From Gelidibacter pelagius (GTDB taxonomy: Bacteria; Bacteroidota; Bacteroidia; Flavobacteriales; Flavobacteriaceae), in NCBI RefSeq assembly GCF_017581925.1, contig NZ_JAGEVG010000024.1, forward strand, positions 1-55,671: a DNA stretch of 55,671 nt, written 5' to 3'. The position numbers and the translations under genes are program-made. This document shows, piece by piece, positions 37,066-46,623 of the stretch (its first letter is position 1; every line of letters begins with the position of its first letter). The notes under the pieces are model-generated. The model saw only the letters and a list, made by a program, of their open reading frames with translations. It made no database searches and was not told the origin of the DNA.

Positions 37066-38891
37066 TTCAATAAGGCGTATATGGTAAATAACGGCCATTT
37101 TAAATCGTGCTGGCCACTTTGATGCACCTGCAACATATTTTCTATAGCACGGCGATCAAACCCAAAAGAGGTTAAATCGGCATCCAAAAGACGCTTGATA
37201 AAAAGAGGTTTCAAATCTTCCCTGAGCCAATCTGTTATCGGGATTGAAAATCCTTTTTTAACCTTTTCTTCTCCTACTGATGGAATACGTTTATGAAGAA
37301 TATTCTTTAGTACTTGTTTGCTTTTATTTCTGCCATAATTCAACAAAGGATCGATTCGCAAACTGGCTTCAATCATCTCTTTGTCTAAAAAAGGCACCCG
37401 CACTTCCAAACTGTTTTCCATACTGGCCAAATCCACCTTGCGCAACGTTTTTTGCATCATCCCATAAAATTCAGCATGCCGCATATGTTGCAATAAGGTT
37501 CTTGTATCTTTTGTGTTCTGATAATTATATACTTGATATGCGTCAGGCAAAGCCACACCTGTTAGATCTGGTGTCAATCGATCTAACCATTCATTTCTGA
37601 ACCTTGAATGTAAACCCTGGTGCGCTTTTGCTTGACTCGAAGCCAAAAGTACGGCGTTTAAGTTTTTATTCCCACTGGTATATTTATCTAAACCATATAA
37701 ACCTTTGCGCAAAAGACTTGGATAGTGTTGGTATTTGATGTTCTTACCTATACTCCAAAAACGTTCATAGCCAAAAAATAGCTCGTCGCCTCCATCCCCG
37801 CTTAAAGCAACACTTACGTGTTTTTTAGCTAACATAGAGACTAAATAGGTGGGCAAGATACTAAAGTCGGCCATTGGTTCATGCACCGCCTTCATGGCTT
37901 CATCCCAATAAGAAAGCATCTCCTTAGCGTTCAAATTCCAAATGGTCTGTTGTAATTCCATCGCCTCAGCCAATTGCTTGGCACGTTCAGATTCGTCGTG
38001 CTTTTCACTATCAGAACCAATGGTAAATACTTGAGTGTTTTTGTGAAATTTCTTTAAGGAGCTCACAATTAATGAAGAATCAACACCTCCTGACAAAAAA
38101 GCGCCTAAAGGAACATCAGAGATCAGTTGTCTTTGGACTACCTGATCTAATATAGATTCTATACAAGTTTCGGCCTCTTTAGAATCGGATATAAATGAGG
38201 TTCGATCCACCGGCAATTCCCAATAACGTTGCTGTGTTTTAAATCCCTTATTATTGAACGTTATGATTTCACCTGGTAAAACTTGAAAGGTGTCCTCATG
38301 AAGCCCAAAAGGTACAGGTAAAAAATGTTGTTGTAAGTAGAGCTTCAAAACCTGTGGATTAACGGATTTGCTTGAATAAGCAGGATGCGCTTTAATTTGA
38401 TCGTATTGACTGGCGGCAACTAATGTCCTCCCATCCCATCCATAAAACAAAGGTTTGATGCCTGCAAAATCCCGAACCAAACTCACTTCTTGTGTTAAGT
38501 GATTATAGATAACCAAAGAAAACATACCATTAAGCGATTTTATGGTTTTCTCAATTCCCCAAACCTCCAAACAAACAGTAATGGTCTCCGTATCACTATG
38601 GCCACGATACTTTGTAAAACCGAGTGCTTTACGCAAATCTAAATGGTTATATATTTCACCATTAAAAACAATTGTAAATTTATTATTAGGACTTTGCATG
38701 GGTTGTTTTCCCGCTATAGAAGTATCTTGTATAGCCAACCTATTAAAACCCATTTGTAAATGTGGTTCTATAGAAATATAACCGCAGCTATCAGGACCCC
38801 GCTTGTGTGAGAGCTTCAACAAATCTATAAACTGACCCTTACGGAAGTTACTTGAACTTGACAGATTGTATTCAGTTAAAAATCCACACAT
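37062..38891 (-). CDS. asnB: Asparagine synthase, glutamine-hydrolysing
   Basis: A 609-aa protein from ATG 38891, which places the catalytic Cys at position 2 (MCGFLTEYN), as the class II glutaminase domain needs. An in-frame upstream start would bury it. N-terminal domain: NRLAIQD, VFNGEIYNH, GHSDTETI. ATP-pyrophosphatase domain: GAFLSGGVDSSLIVS and ALSGDGGDELFFGYER. In a glycan locus such enzymes often amidate sugars (for example uronic acids) rather than make free asparagine. Confidence 0.92.
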   Translation of the reverse strand: MCGFLTEYNLSSSSNFRKGQFIDLLKLSHKRGPDSCGYISIEPHLQMGFNRLAIQDTSIAGKQPMQSPNNKFTIVFNGEIYNHLDLRKALGFTKYRGHSDTETITVCLEVWGIEKTIKSLNGMFSLVIYNHLTQEVSLVRDFAGIKPLFYGWDGRTLVAASQYDQIKAHPAYSSKSVNPQVLKLYLQQHFLPVPFGLHEDTFQVLPGEIITFNNKGFKTQQRYWELPVDRTSFISDSKEAETCIESILDQVVQRQLISDVPLGAFLSGGVDSSLIVSSLKKFHKNTQVFTIGSDSEKHDESERAKQLAEAMELQQTIWNLNAKEMLSYWDEAMKAVHEPMADFSILPTYLVSMLAKKHVSVALSGDGGDELFFGYERFWSIGKNIKYQHYPSLLRKGLYGLDKYTSGNKNLNAVLLASSQAKAHQGLHSRFRNEWLDRLTPDLTGVALPDAYQVYNYQNTKDTRTLLQHMRHAEFYGMMQKTLRKVDLASMENSLEVRVPFLDKEMIEASLRIDPLLNYGRNKSKQVLKNILHKRIPSVGEEKVKKGFSIPITDWLREDLKPLFIKRLLDADLTSFGFDRRAIENMLQVHQSGQHDLKWPLFTIYALLK

Positions 38892-38972
38892 AAATAAAAA
38901 TGTTCTAATTTTAAAATAACAAAACGATCTATAAACAAGTCCAAATGCTGACAATAGCAGTATGTTTTACAC

Positions 38973-39968
38973 TCATTTAACAGCATATTTCATGTAATAT
39001 CTCAGCACAAAATAAGCATACACCTTATAAACATTGCCGTTTCCGGATAACATAACAATATTAATAAAAGGTCTTAAAAAAACAGGAATCCTTAAAGGTT
39101 TTATCTCTCGGAATAATTTATTTTTTAATTGCTTCTTTTGGGCATAGCCTTTAGTTAAAAACAACATGTGCGGAATAGAACCATAAACCCGCACTAAAAC
39201 TTGCTTTCTAAAATCGAGCGGCACGTCATGCGTTAACAGATAAGGAATATGCGAATGGATCAAAGGTTCCCAATACGTAAAAACCTTTGATTGCTTTTTG
39301 TTTTGAGCGGATACGGTTGACTGCTCGTGTCTAAAATACAATAGTATGTTTTTATCTAAATGGGCGACCTGGCATTCCATGCCTAACTTCACATGAAAAG
39401 CAGCATCCTCACCGAGCTTTAATTTGGTATTAAAACAACTAATCTTGTCAAAAACATTTTTCCTGTGAAGAAAACATCCTGTATTTGGTAACGTAGCGTA
39501 GGTCATCCAGAGCATGCCCCAATAATAACGTTCACAAAAAGTAATTTTATTAGTGTCATCGTTCCCGATAGGTGTATCTAATAATTTCAAGGTCGACCTT
39601 ACCATATTCCCATGAACGCTATCTAAATCTTCATTGCTAATTAATACTTCCAATAAGGCATTTAAAGCATTATCAAATAATTCATCATCGACATCAAAAA
39701 AGTAAATGAATTCGCCTTTTGCATATTTTAAACCTGCATTCCGTGCAGCAGCTGCCCCTTGCTCAAACTCTTGATAAAGCAACACACGAGCATCCGTTTT
39801 AATTATGTTATTAATTATCTCAACAGAACTATCAGTTGAATTATTATCAACAAAAATAATCTCAAAATTATCAAGCTTCTGATCAATTAAAAGCCGGTAA
39901 GCATCTCTAATAAAAGATTGCCCATTAAAGACAGGAATAATGATACTGACCAAAGGACTAAGTTGCAT
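38973..39968 (-). CDS. GT2-family glycosyltransferase
   Basis: About 331 aa, GT-A fold. N-terminus MQLSPLVSIIIPVFNGQSF, then IIFVDNNSTD and the metal-binding FDVDDEL near residue 90. The ATG at 39968 gives the usual GT2 N-terminus; an earlier ATG at 40022 would overlap the upstream gene by 28 bases and cannot be excluded. Confidence 0.88.
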   Translation of the reverse strand: MQLSPLVSIIIPVFNGQSFIRDAYRLLIDQKLDNFEIIFVDNNSTDSSVEIINNIIKTDARVLLYQEFEQGAAAARNAGLKYAKGEFIYFFDVDDELFDNALNALLEVLISNEDLDSVHGNMVRSTLKLLDTPIGNDDTNKITFCERYYWGMLWMTYATLPNTGCFLHRKNVFDKISCFNTKLKLGEDAAFHVKLGMECQVAHLDKNILLYFRHEQSTVSAQNKKQSKVFTYWEPLIHSHIPYLLTHDVPLDFRKQVLVRVYGSIPHMLFLTKGYAQKKQLKNKLFREIKPLRIPVFLRPFINIVMLSGNGNVYKVYAYFVLRYYMKYAVK

Positions 39969-39994
39969 TTTATTTATTGATAAATCCTCCAAAC

Positions 39995-41383
39995 TCACAA
40001 GGTTTTTAACTTTCTGTGCCATACTGATAACGTAAGCAGCATACTCATAGCATGCGAATAAAAGACGACATCTTCAGTTGTGAATTTTTGGTACAAATAA
40101 TCAACAACGTCCTTACCTACAAAATTTAAAAAATCTGGCTGATATAAATAACCTCTTAAATGACCATCATTTTCTTCACCTAAAAATTGCAACTCCCAAT
40201 TACGTTGGATATATTTTTTACCTAAAACAGCATTAATCTCTCGTTGCATTTTATTCTTAACCCGATACGAAAAAGTTTTCAACAATTGACGGTCCTTATA
40301 ATTATACAAATTATAGGGCATTTGATCTTGCCATTCAATCTTTGCCACATTGGGATTCCTGTTTTTGATATATTCAATTTGAATTTTGCGATCTGCCAAA
40401 TAGGCTTCTGGTATTCCACAAACAAAACGGCACATGCGGTCATCATAATAAGGTAGATGGATTGGATGTGCGTTTTCAAAAAAGGTTAAACTTACTGAAG
40501 TCCATCGTGGCGCCCAATACAACGATTTGAAAGCTCTAACCTTAGACTCTCTGTGTGGAATGTCAATCTTGTCTAATAGATCCTGAATGCGTTGTTTTAA
40601 ATAAGATTCAAAATCGCCATCCAAATCCCAAGCCTTCCAGAGTTTAGAAGCTACTGCCATGCCACCCTTCTTGACTACCTTTTTATAGATGATTTCCAAA
40701 TCAGAGTACTTTTCATCTGCCGCAGCAAAACCTCTATCAAAGAAGACATCCCCCCAATGCCCTAATGAAAATTCACCTTGCATTCTTTTAAAATCATCTA
40801 ATACCGCAATTTGTCTGGGATGCGTAAAATCCGAATAACAATCATTGATACTTGACACCTCTTCTATCACATCCCATAAATAATTGGGTGGAATTATAAA
40901 TGGATCATACCTGAAGCCACAAACCTCCGCTATTTTTCTGCCAATTTCGTGTTCCTTAAACCCATTTTCAAAACTATAACAATATGAATGAACGGCTGCA
41001 CCAAGATGTTTTAAAGCCACCGCTTGGGTCCGGCTATCCAATCCTCCAGACAAGGGTAACAAAACAGTATTAGTACCACTTTGTTCCTTAATAATGGTTT
41101 CAAATAAATCTGTAAATTCAGTAACAGCTGTTTTAAAACTGATATTTCGTGGCTTATAATGCCAACGGAAATTCTCTTTACTATTAATAACCTCACCGTT
41201 TCCATCAAGCGTATAAGTCGTTCCTGGCTTTAAGGCAATTTCATCCTTCCAATACGTATCCTGATCCAAAAAAAAGCCAATAGCTGTAAATACACAGATG
41301 GCTTCATAATTAAGTGTATGTGGCGTCTTTACATTCGCAAACGTCTGTTTTACAGGAATAATTGGGGTTGTGATTGTTTTCAT
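39995..41383 (-). CDS. Asparagine synthase-like protein lacking a glutaminase Cys
   Basis: A 462-aa protein with a full PP-loop ATP-pyrophosphatase domain (LLPLSGGLDSRTQ, SGGLDS at 112-117). Its N-terminal part (1-100) is short and lacks the Cys2 nucleophile of class II glutaminases. It may use ammonia, accept it from another glutaminase, or catalyse another ATP-dependent amidation or adenylation. It is the second asparagine-synthase-family gene within 4.5 kb, suggesting sugar or amino-acid amidation in the polymer. Confidence 0.82.
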   Translation of the reverse strand: MKTITTPIIPVKQTFANVKTPHTLNYEAICVFTAIGFFLDQDTYWKDEIALKPGTTYTLDGNGEVINSKENFRWHYKPRNISFKTAVTEFTDLFETIIKEQSGTNTVLLPLSGGLDSRTQAVALKHLGAAVHSYCYSFENGFKEHEIGRKIAEVCGFRYDPFIIPPNYLWDVIEEVSSINDCYSDFTHPRQIAVLDDFKRMQGEFSLGHWGDVFFDRGFAAADEKYSDLEIIYKKVVKKGGMAVASKLWKAWDLDGDFESYLKQRIQDLLDKIDIPHRESKVRAFKSLYWAPRWTSVSLTFFENAHPIHLPYYDDRMCRFVCGIPEAYLADRKIQIEYIKNRNPNVAKIEWQDQMPYNLYNYKDRQLLKTFSYRVKNKMQREINAVLGKKYIQRNWELQFLGEENDGHLRGYLYQPDFLNFVGKDVVDYLYQKFTTEDVVFYSHAMSMLLTLSVWHRKLKTL

Positions 41384-41564
41384 GTTAAAGCAAAATTGAA
41401 GATAACATATTTTGTGACTTTTGTAATAATAAAGTGAAATTCATACGCGATCTATCTTGATAAAAAGTTGATTATGGATGATAATGCATCTATTGATTAT
41501 CCTGAAATAAGATTGAAATTGCTGATTCAGATACATGTTAAAATTACCAATTGTAAGCGCCACT

Positions 41565-42476
41565 CTATTCGAACAATGTATTAGTGATTCCAAAATATTC
41601 AAACACCTCTTTAACTTGCCGATTATTGTCGTTATTAAATACATTTTTTGACGACAGTTTTTCTTTTTGGGAATCAGGAATTTCAAGAAAAGGTTGAAAA
41701 TAAAAACTGGTAAATACAACGGCAATATGATTATCAATCTGACCAGCTTTTAACCAAATATCATCTCCAAGACAATTCGTTTTTTTAATTCCTTCGAGAT
41801 CAAAGAACGATTGTTTAAAAAATCTTGGGTGATAAAGCACACCCCCAACTCCAGTAGCAAATATTCTTTTGGAAGGGTTACCCCTGCCCACTTCGTTTAT
41901 TTTCCAAGCTCTATAATGTTTAAATTGATTGCCTTTCATTTCCATATAACGAACGCGATTGGCTACCACGCAATTGGGAAACTTTTGATGGGCTTCAAAT
42001 AACTTAGCCAATAGATGTATAGGGTATATTATATCATCATCTACAGTCACAATTAAATTATCTGGATATTTCTGAAAAGCATAATAATATTTTGTATGGG
42101 CACCGATATCTTCACAAAACTCAATGTCCAATCCTAAGGGTTTCAATTCCAATAATGAACTTGGTAAACTCTCTTCACCAAGAGGGAACTGTGCATTCCC
42201 TAACCATAATATTATTTTTTGGGGTCTTAGGGTTTGATTTAGTATACTCCGTATGGACAGATAAACCAAATCAATTCTTGCTGGAAAAGAAGTCAAGCTG
42301 ACGATAAAACTACTCCCAGCATCAATCCCTAAAGATTTGGGAGAAACATTCTTATAGTATTTAATCAAACCTACTTTCAAATATTTATAAAGTTGCCAAT
42401 GTAACCACTCAATCAACTTATTGTCTTTTTTAGAGGGTTTTCTCGTTAAGGTGAAATTATATAGAAAGTGAATCAT
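41565..42476 (-). CDS. GT-A type glycosyltransferase
   Basis: About 303 aa from ATG 42476; a TTG 14 codons upstream is also in frame. The N-terminal strand FIVSLTSFPARIDLVYLSIR and then ILNQTLRPQKIILWLG match a family of small glycosyltransferases in Bacteroidota glycan loci. The metal site is IVTVDDDIIYP. A late GDDIWLK motif resembles the acceptor-side acidic motif. Gaps of 181 and 188 bases flank the gene. Confidence 0.78.
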   Translation of the reverse strand: MIHFLYNFTLTRKPSKKDNKLIEWLHWQLYKYLKVGLIKYYKNVSPKSLGIDAGSSFIVSLTSFPARIDLVYLSIRSILNQTLRPQKIILWLGNAQFPLGEESLPSSLLELKPLGLDIEFCEDIGAHTKYYYAFQKYPDNLIVTVDDDIIYPIHLLAKLFEAHQKFPNCVVANRVRYMEMKGNQFKHYRAWKINEVGRGNPSKRIFATGVGGVLYHPRFFKQSFFDLEGIKKTNCLGDDIWLKAGQIDNHIAVVFTSFYFQPFLEIPDSQKEKLSSKNVFNNDNNRQVKEVFEYFGITNTLFE

Positions 42477-42664
42477 AATATTTGATGAAACTATATTTTG
42501 AACTTGGATGAGTTTCAAAATTATTTAAAATAACTAAGTCAAACTTTAATACCTTATGTTTAAACCTTTTATTCAAAAACAAAGTAACGGCTAAACTGAG
42601 CTTATTGCTACCAATTTCTTTCCCAATATAAACCAAGATCTGTTAAAATTAATCATCAAGTCTT

Positions 42665-43636
42665 TTATTGATTTTCTTGTTTTAAATGGTAAGTATTAAA
42701 AACTTCATTCTGTTTCATCAACTCATAAAATTTGTAATACTTACCAAAAGCTGAATTTGTGAATTTTGCAACATAAAAAAAGTAATAACGTTTTGGAAAT
42801 GCCTCTTTTAATTCTTTCATAAATCCATTTGGTAAACCTATTTCGTTCTTCAATTCTAAATAACAATGAACACATTGCAACAAGGAATACCTGTTAAATT
42901 TCGATGAATTGGCTTGCTCTTTTATATCTATATAATTATGCCAATGTGTTTCAAACATTTTTTTAAGATGTATTTCAGCTGATTGATCTCGTTGTCCTTG
43001 TATCGAGCTTGGTGTGTACCTTCTCAACGTTAAAAAAGTGTCTAAATAATATAAATTATTGGTTTTTAATAAGAGCTTACAATTAAAGTTATGCTCTTGT
43101 CCGGCGGACATAATTTCGTTAAATTGAATAGTTTTAATAACGGAACGTTTTACCATCAAATCTGGCGTGTGCCATCTTATATAATCGATTGCATAACTTT
43201 CAAAGGTGACATCTGACACTTCAAAATCATAATTAAAAAATGAATTATTTTTCGTATTAAAGTACTTTGTTTTACTCACCACAAAATCAACATCATTTTC
43301 AGTCAAAGCCTTAGCTTCTAACTCTAATTTTTTGGGAACCATCAAATCATCACTATCAAACCACTGAATATAATCACCTTTACTTAATTTAAAACCATAA
43401 TTTCGAGCACCATTACCACCTGGTAAATGTGTGTCTGGGCGTTGGTGATATTGAAATCGACTATCATTGACCATATAACCCTCAATAAGTTGTTCTGTAG
43501 TATCCATACTTCCATCATCAACTATTATACATTCCCAATTACTATAGGTTTGTGCAATAATTGAATCAAGCGTTTCTCCAATTAAATGTGCTCGATTATA
43601 GGTTGGAATGATTATAGAAACTAGTGGGTTAAGCAT
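42665..43636 (-). CDS. GT2-family glycosyltransferase
   Basis: A 323-aa GT-A enzyme: PLVSIIIPTYNRAHLIGETL, CIIVDDGSMD, GGNGARNYGF and IQWFDSDDLM with the DxD-type site. The first 100 residues closely match the proteins at 44649-45626 and 45688-46623, so these are paralogues with divergent acceptor halves. Confidence 0.92.
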   Translation of the reverse strand: MLNPLVSIIIPTYNRAHLIGETLDSIIAQTYSNWECIIVDDGSMDTTEQLIEGYMVNDSRFQYHQRPDTHLPGGNGARNYGFKLSKGDYIQWFDSDDLMVPKKLELEAKALTENDVDFVVSKTKYFNTKNNSFFNYDFEVSDVTFESYAIDYIRWHTPDLMVKRSVIKTIQFNEIMSAGQEHNFNCKLLLKTNNLYYLDTFLTLRRYTPSSIQGQRDQSAEIHLKKMFETHWHNYIDIKEQANSSKFNRYSLLQCVHCYLELKNEIGLPNGFMKELKEAFPKRYYFFYVAKFTNSAFGKYYKFYELMKQNEVFNTYHLKQENQ

Positions 43637-43845
43637 TTAATTTGTTTTCAAATATATAAAATCGGCATTCTAATATTTTAGTTTAAAGTATATTTACAAT
43701 AAGCTATATACAGTCATTTTTAGGTCTTTCAATATAGAGCTTATTAAACTATTTAACATCTCTTGAATTTAAGTATTGACTCCTTCTGAGATTATTAATG
43801 TTTTTAAAAATGAGCAATGCTCGTTATTCTATTCTAAGAAATTAT

Positions 43846-44588
43846 TTAAAAATTTGAAATCATAAAGGGTAAAGTATCAAAAGACTTGTTACTCCTAAAA
43901 TAAGTATATCTCCCCATAAATTGAGGTTTGACCTGTAATATGTGAGCCCAATTTTCAGAAATTTTACGTTCCTCTTCTCTATGACCATCATCCAAAAAAC
44001 CGCATAATCTTTGGCTAATCTATTCTGAAGGAATGGAATTGCTGTATAGCGAGCGTATGGAGTGCTACTTCCAAAAGGTCCATCAACTATAACTAAATCA
44101 AACTTTTTCACATTCTGCAAAGCGCTAGTTAGTTTCTCTGAATCATACCAAAGTTCTTGTTCATGTAAACCAAGCTCTTTAGGAACAGCGACCATAGTAG
44201 CATGAACGAATGTAACAATATCATTTAGACCATAACGAGAAATTTCCTTGTGCATATTTGATAGCCACTCTTCATTTGACTCTACAGAATACAATCGTGT
44301 AGGCAGTTTCAAAGTCTTAATTAATTGAGCTATATACAGTGTAGAAACACCAGAGCCAAACTCAATAATATTCTGACGTTTATTAATAACTATATCATTT
44401 AAGATGTGCAAAATAACACTTGGTGAAATTGACCAATCCGTATAAGGAATAAAATCAGGCTCAGGAAATAATCTGCTTATTTGAGCATAATCCAACACAA
44501 CTTGCTCGCTTTTTTGTTGATTTACAGCTATTTCCTTAATACGATCCTGTATATAGATTTGTAATTTTTTCTTGAAATTAAATGACAT
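43846..44588 (-). pseudogene. SAM-dependent methyltransferase, frameshifted near the 3' end
   Basis: The main frame starts at ATG 44588, with the SAM-binding motif IIEFGSGVSTLYIA (74-87) and the DLVIVDGPFG motif near 164-173. After residue 197 that frame turns into unfamiliar sequence. The other frame continues the typical family ending, FLDDGHREEERK then WAHILQVKP and GRYTYFRSN, and stops at 43846-43848. The switch falls at a run of six A on the plus strand (43994-43999); seven A would restore one 248-aa product. This is a real mutation, a sequencing error, or a slippage site. The uncorrected frame ends at 43860. Confidence 0.8.
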
Positions 44589-44648
44589 TGTTTCAGTTTT
44601 TAAGTTGCGTGTTTGTGTTAATTATAAAATCTATTTATAATCGTTTGT

Positions 44649-45626
44649 TCAATCACTTTTAAAGTCCTTAAAGGTTTTTTGCGAATCAATAATAACAAAT
44701 TGAGTAGCACCGCGTTTTATTAAAAATTGAGAGACAATACAGCCCATTAAATAAACCTTTTGGCCTATGCTCAAGTATTGAAAAGCAATCAAGCGCTTAA
44801 CTACCTCATGATAGTAACCATTTCTTAACATCACTTTTAAACTATTTAAACAGCGTTGTTTATATCTGTAAATACCTTTTGTGTGCTTTTGTGCCGCAAA
44901 ATAATTCAAAACCATATGATATACTTGATATATAGATACCATTTTTAAAATATCCTTATCCGAATGATAGCTCATTGAACCATCATGAGTCCTAACTGTA
45001 AAAAGTATCTTGTTAACATGGACAATTTTTAAGGAATCAGATGATGTAAAAAACCGAAAGAAAAAATCAAGATCTTGGTTTTTTTTCAAAGTTTCGTCAT
45101 AGCGCATATTTGCTATTTTGTTTCTTCGCAACATAAAAGAATAAGGCCCAAAAGAAACATGTCCATCTACTAAATCGTCAAGGATGTTGCCACTAAAGCT
45201 TTGATTGGCTATTCTCGTTCGTTCACCCTTTTCATTGACGTTTTCAAAAGCTGAAAACACAACATCCGTATCAAGGTTTATTATAAAAGGTCGTAGTTTG
45301 GCTTCAAGGAAATCCGACATCATGATATCATCACTATCAAACCATTGAATATATTTCCCAGTACTCTTTGAAAACCCATAATTTCTTGCTCCATTTCCTC
45401 CAGGTTTATGAGAATCTGGACGTTTATAGAACTTGAATCGTTTATCTTCGTTTAAATATTGAATGAGTAAATCCGCAGTTTCATCTGTACTCCCATCATC
45501 TACTATGATACATTCCCAATTCGTATAGCTTTGTGCCAATACGCTATCAAGTGTCTCACCAATGAGGTATGCACGGTTGTAGGTAGGAATAATAATAGAA
45601 ACTAAAGGTTTTTCTTTCAATGACAA
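44649..45626 (-). CDS. GT2-family glycosyltransferase
   Basis: A 325-aa GT-A enzyme: PLVSIIIPTYNRAYLIGETL, IIVDDGSTDE, GGNGARNYGF and IQWFDSDDIM. The start is TTG (45626 or 45620); no ATG is available. It is a paralogue of the neighbours at 42665 and 45688, with a different C-terminal half, so the acceptor probably differs. Confidence 0.9.
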   Translation of the reverse strand: MSLKEKPLVSIIIPTYNRAYLIGETLDSVLAQSYTNWECIIVDDGSTDETADLLIQYLNEDKRFKFYKRPDSHKPGGNGARNYGFSKSTGKYIQWFDSDDIMMSDFLEAKLRPFIINLDTDVVFSAFENVNEKGERTRIANQSFSGNILDDLVDGHVSFGPYSFMLRRNKIANMRYDETLKKNQDLDFFFRFFTSSDSLKIVHVNKILFTVRTHDGSMSYHSDKDILKMVSIYQVYHMVLNYFAAQKHTKGIYRYKQRCLNSLKVMLRNGYYHEVVKRLIAFQYLSIGQKVYLMGCIVSQFLIKRGATQFVIIDSQKTFKDFKSD

Positions 45627-45687
45627 TGGTTATTTATATTAAAACACTATTTTAATCGGATACTAATTTAATATTTAAGGTAAAACT

Positions 45688-46623
45688 TTAAACACTATGA
45701 CCAATTAGCTTTTTATAGAAAAAATAACCCTTATCCTCGCTAACCTTAAAACTTAACCACATGGGAAAAAAGTAAATGGCTTTAACGTGTAGTTCGCTAA
45801 ATAGCGCTTTTATAAAATCAATTTTTTTGGGTGCGTAACCCATATTGCGACCTTTGGCCATATAAAAAAGACACTTTTCTAACAGTAAAACCCTTATTTC
45901 CTTTTCAGTAATTTCTTTTAAATCTAAATAAGTTAACCATTTTGATTTAAAGGCACCAGAAAGCAACTTTTGCTCATTATCAATACGTCCTCGTATAGAA
46001 TCTGTGTGATAAAGCCGTAAACTTACAACCTTATCTATAAAATAAGCATGGGTTGAGTGATGAACCAAAATGGAAAAATAATTATACTCTTGACCAGATT
46101 GTAACGCTTCATTAAATCTTATACGCGTTGCCAAATCTCTTTTAATACAAATATCTAAGGTCAACCAATTAATATTCTGTGCGATATAATTATATTTTGA
46201 TATTTTGAAATCTTCGAAATTGTAATAATTCCTAAGTTTTTCTGATGTATGGTTAAAATATTCCGTTCGAGTAATCACGTAATCACAATTATATTTTTGC
46301 ATTGCGTGTACTTTAACTTCTAAATGATTTTCGGTCATTAAATCATCACTATCAAAAAAAACTACGTAATTACCTTGTGCTTTCTCCAAGCCTATGTTTC
46401 TACATGCATTTGCTCCCTTCGGTTTTGATTCGGGTCTGCAAAAAAGTTTGATGCGTGAATCTCGATTGGTATATTTATTTATGACAACCATGGTATTATC
46501 GGAACTACCGTCATCTATAACCAAACATTCCCAATGTATATAACTTTGCGCTATGATGGAATCTAATGTTTCAGTAATCAAATGCGCGCGGTTGTAAGTT
46601 GGCATAATTATAGAAACCATCAT
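45688..46623 (-). CDS. GT2-family glycosyltransferase
   Basis: A 311-aa GT-A enzyme: MVSIIMPTYNRAHLITETL, LVIDDGSSDN, ACRNIGLEKAQGNYVVFFD with the SDDL site. Its ATGATG start overlaps the preceding gene's TGA stop. Third member of the local paralogue set. Confidence 0.9.
   Translation of the reverse strand: MMVSIIMPTYNRAHLITETLDSIIAQSYIHWECLVIDDGSSDNTMVVINKYTNRDSRIKLFCRPESKPKGANACRNIGLEKAQGNYVVFFDSDDLMTENHLEVKVHAMQKYNCDYVITRTEYFNHTSEKLRNYYNFEDFKISKYNYIAQNINWLTLDICIKRDLATRIRFNEALQSGQEYNYFSILVHHSTHAYFIDKVVSLRLYHTDSIRGRIDNEQKLLSGAFKSKWLTYLDLKEITEKEIRVLLLEKCLFYMAKGRNMGYAPKKIDFIKALFSELHVKAIYFFPMWLSFKVSEDKGYFFYKKLIGHSV

Noticed and set aside
41441-41737. 98-codon minus-strand frame overlapping the end of a glycosyltransferase
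   Set aside because: It overlaps a clear coding frame and has unnatural composition.
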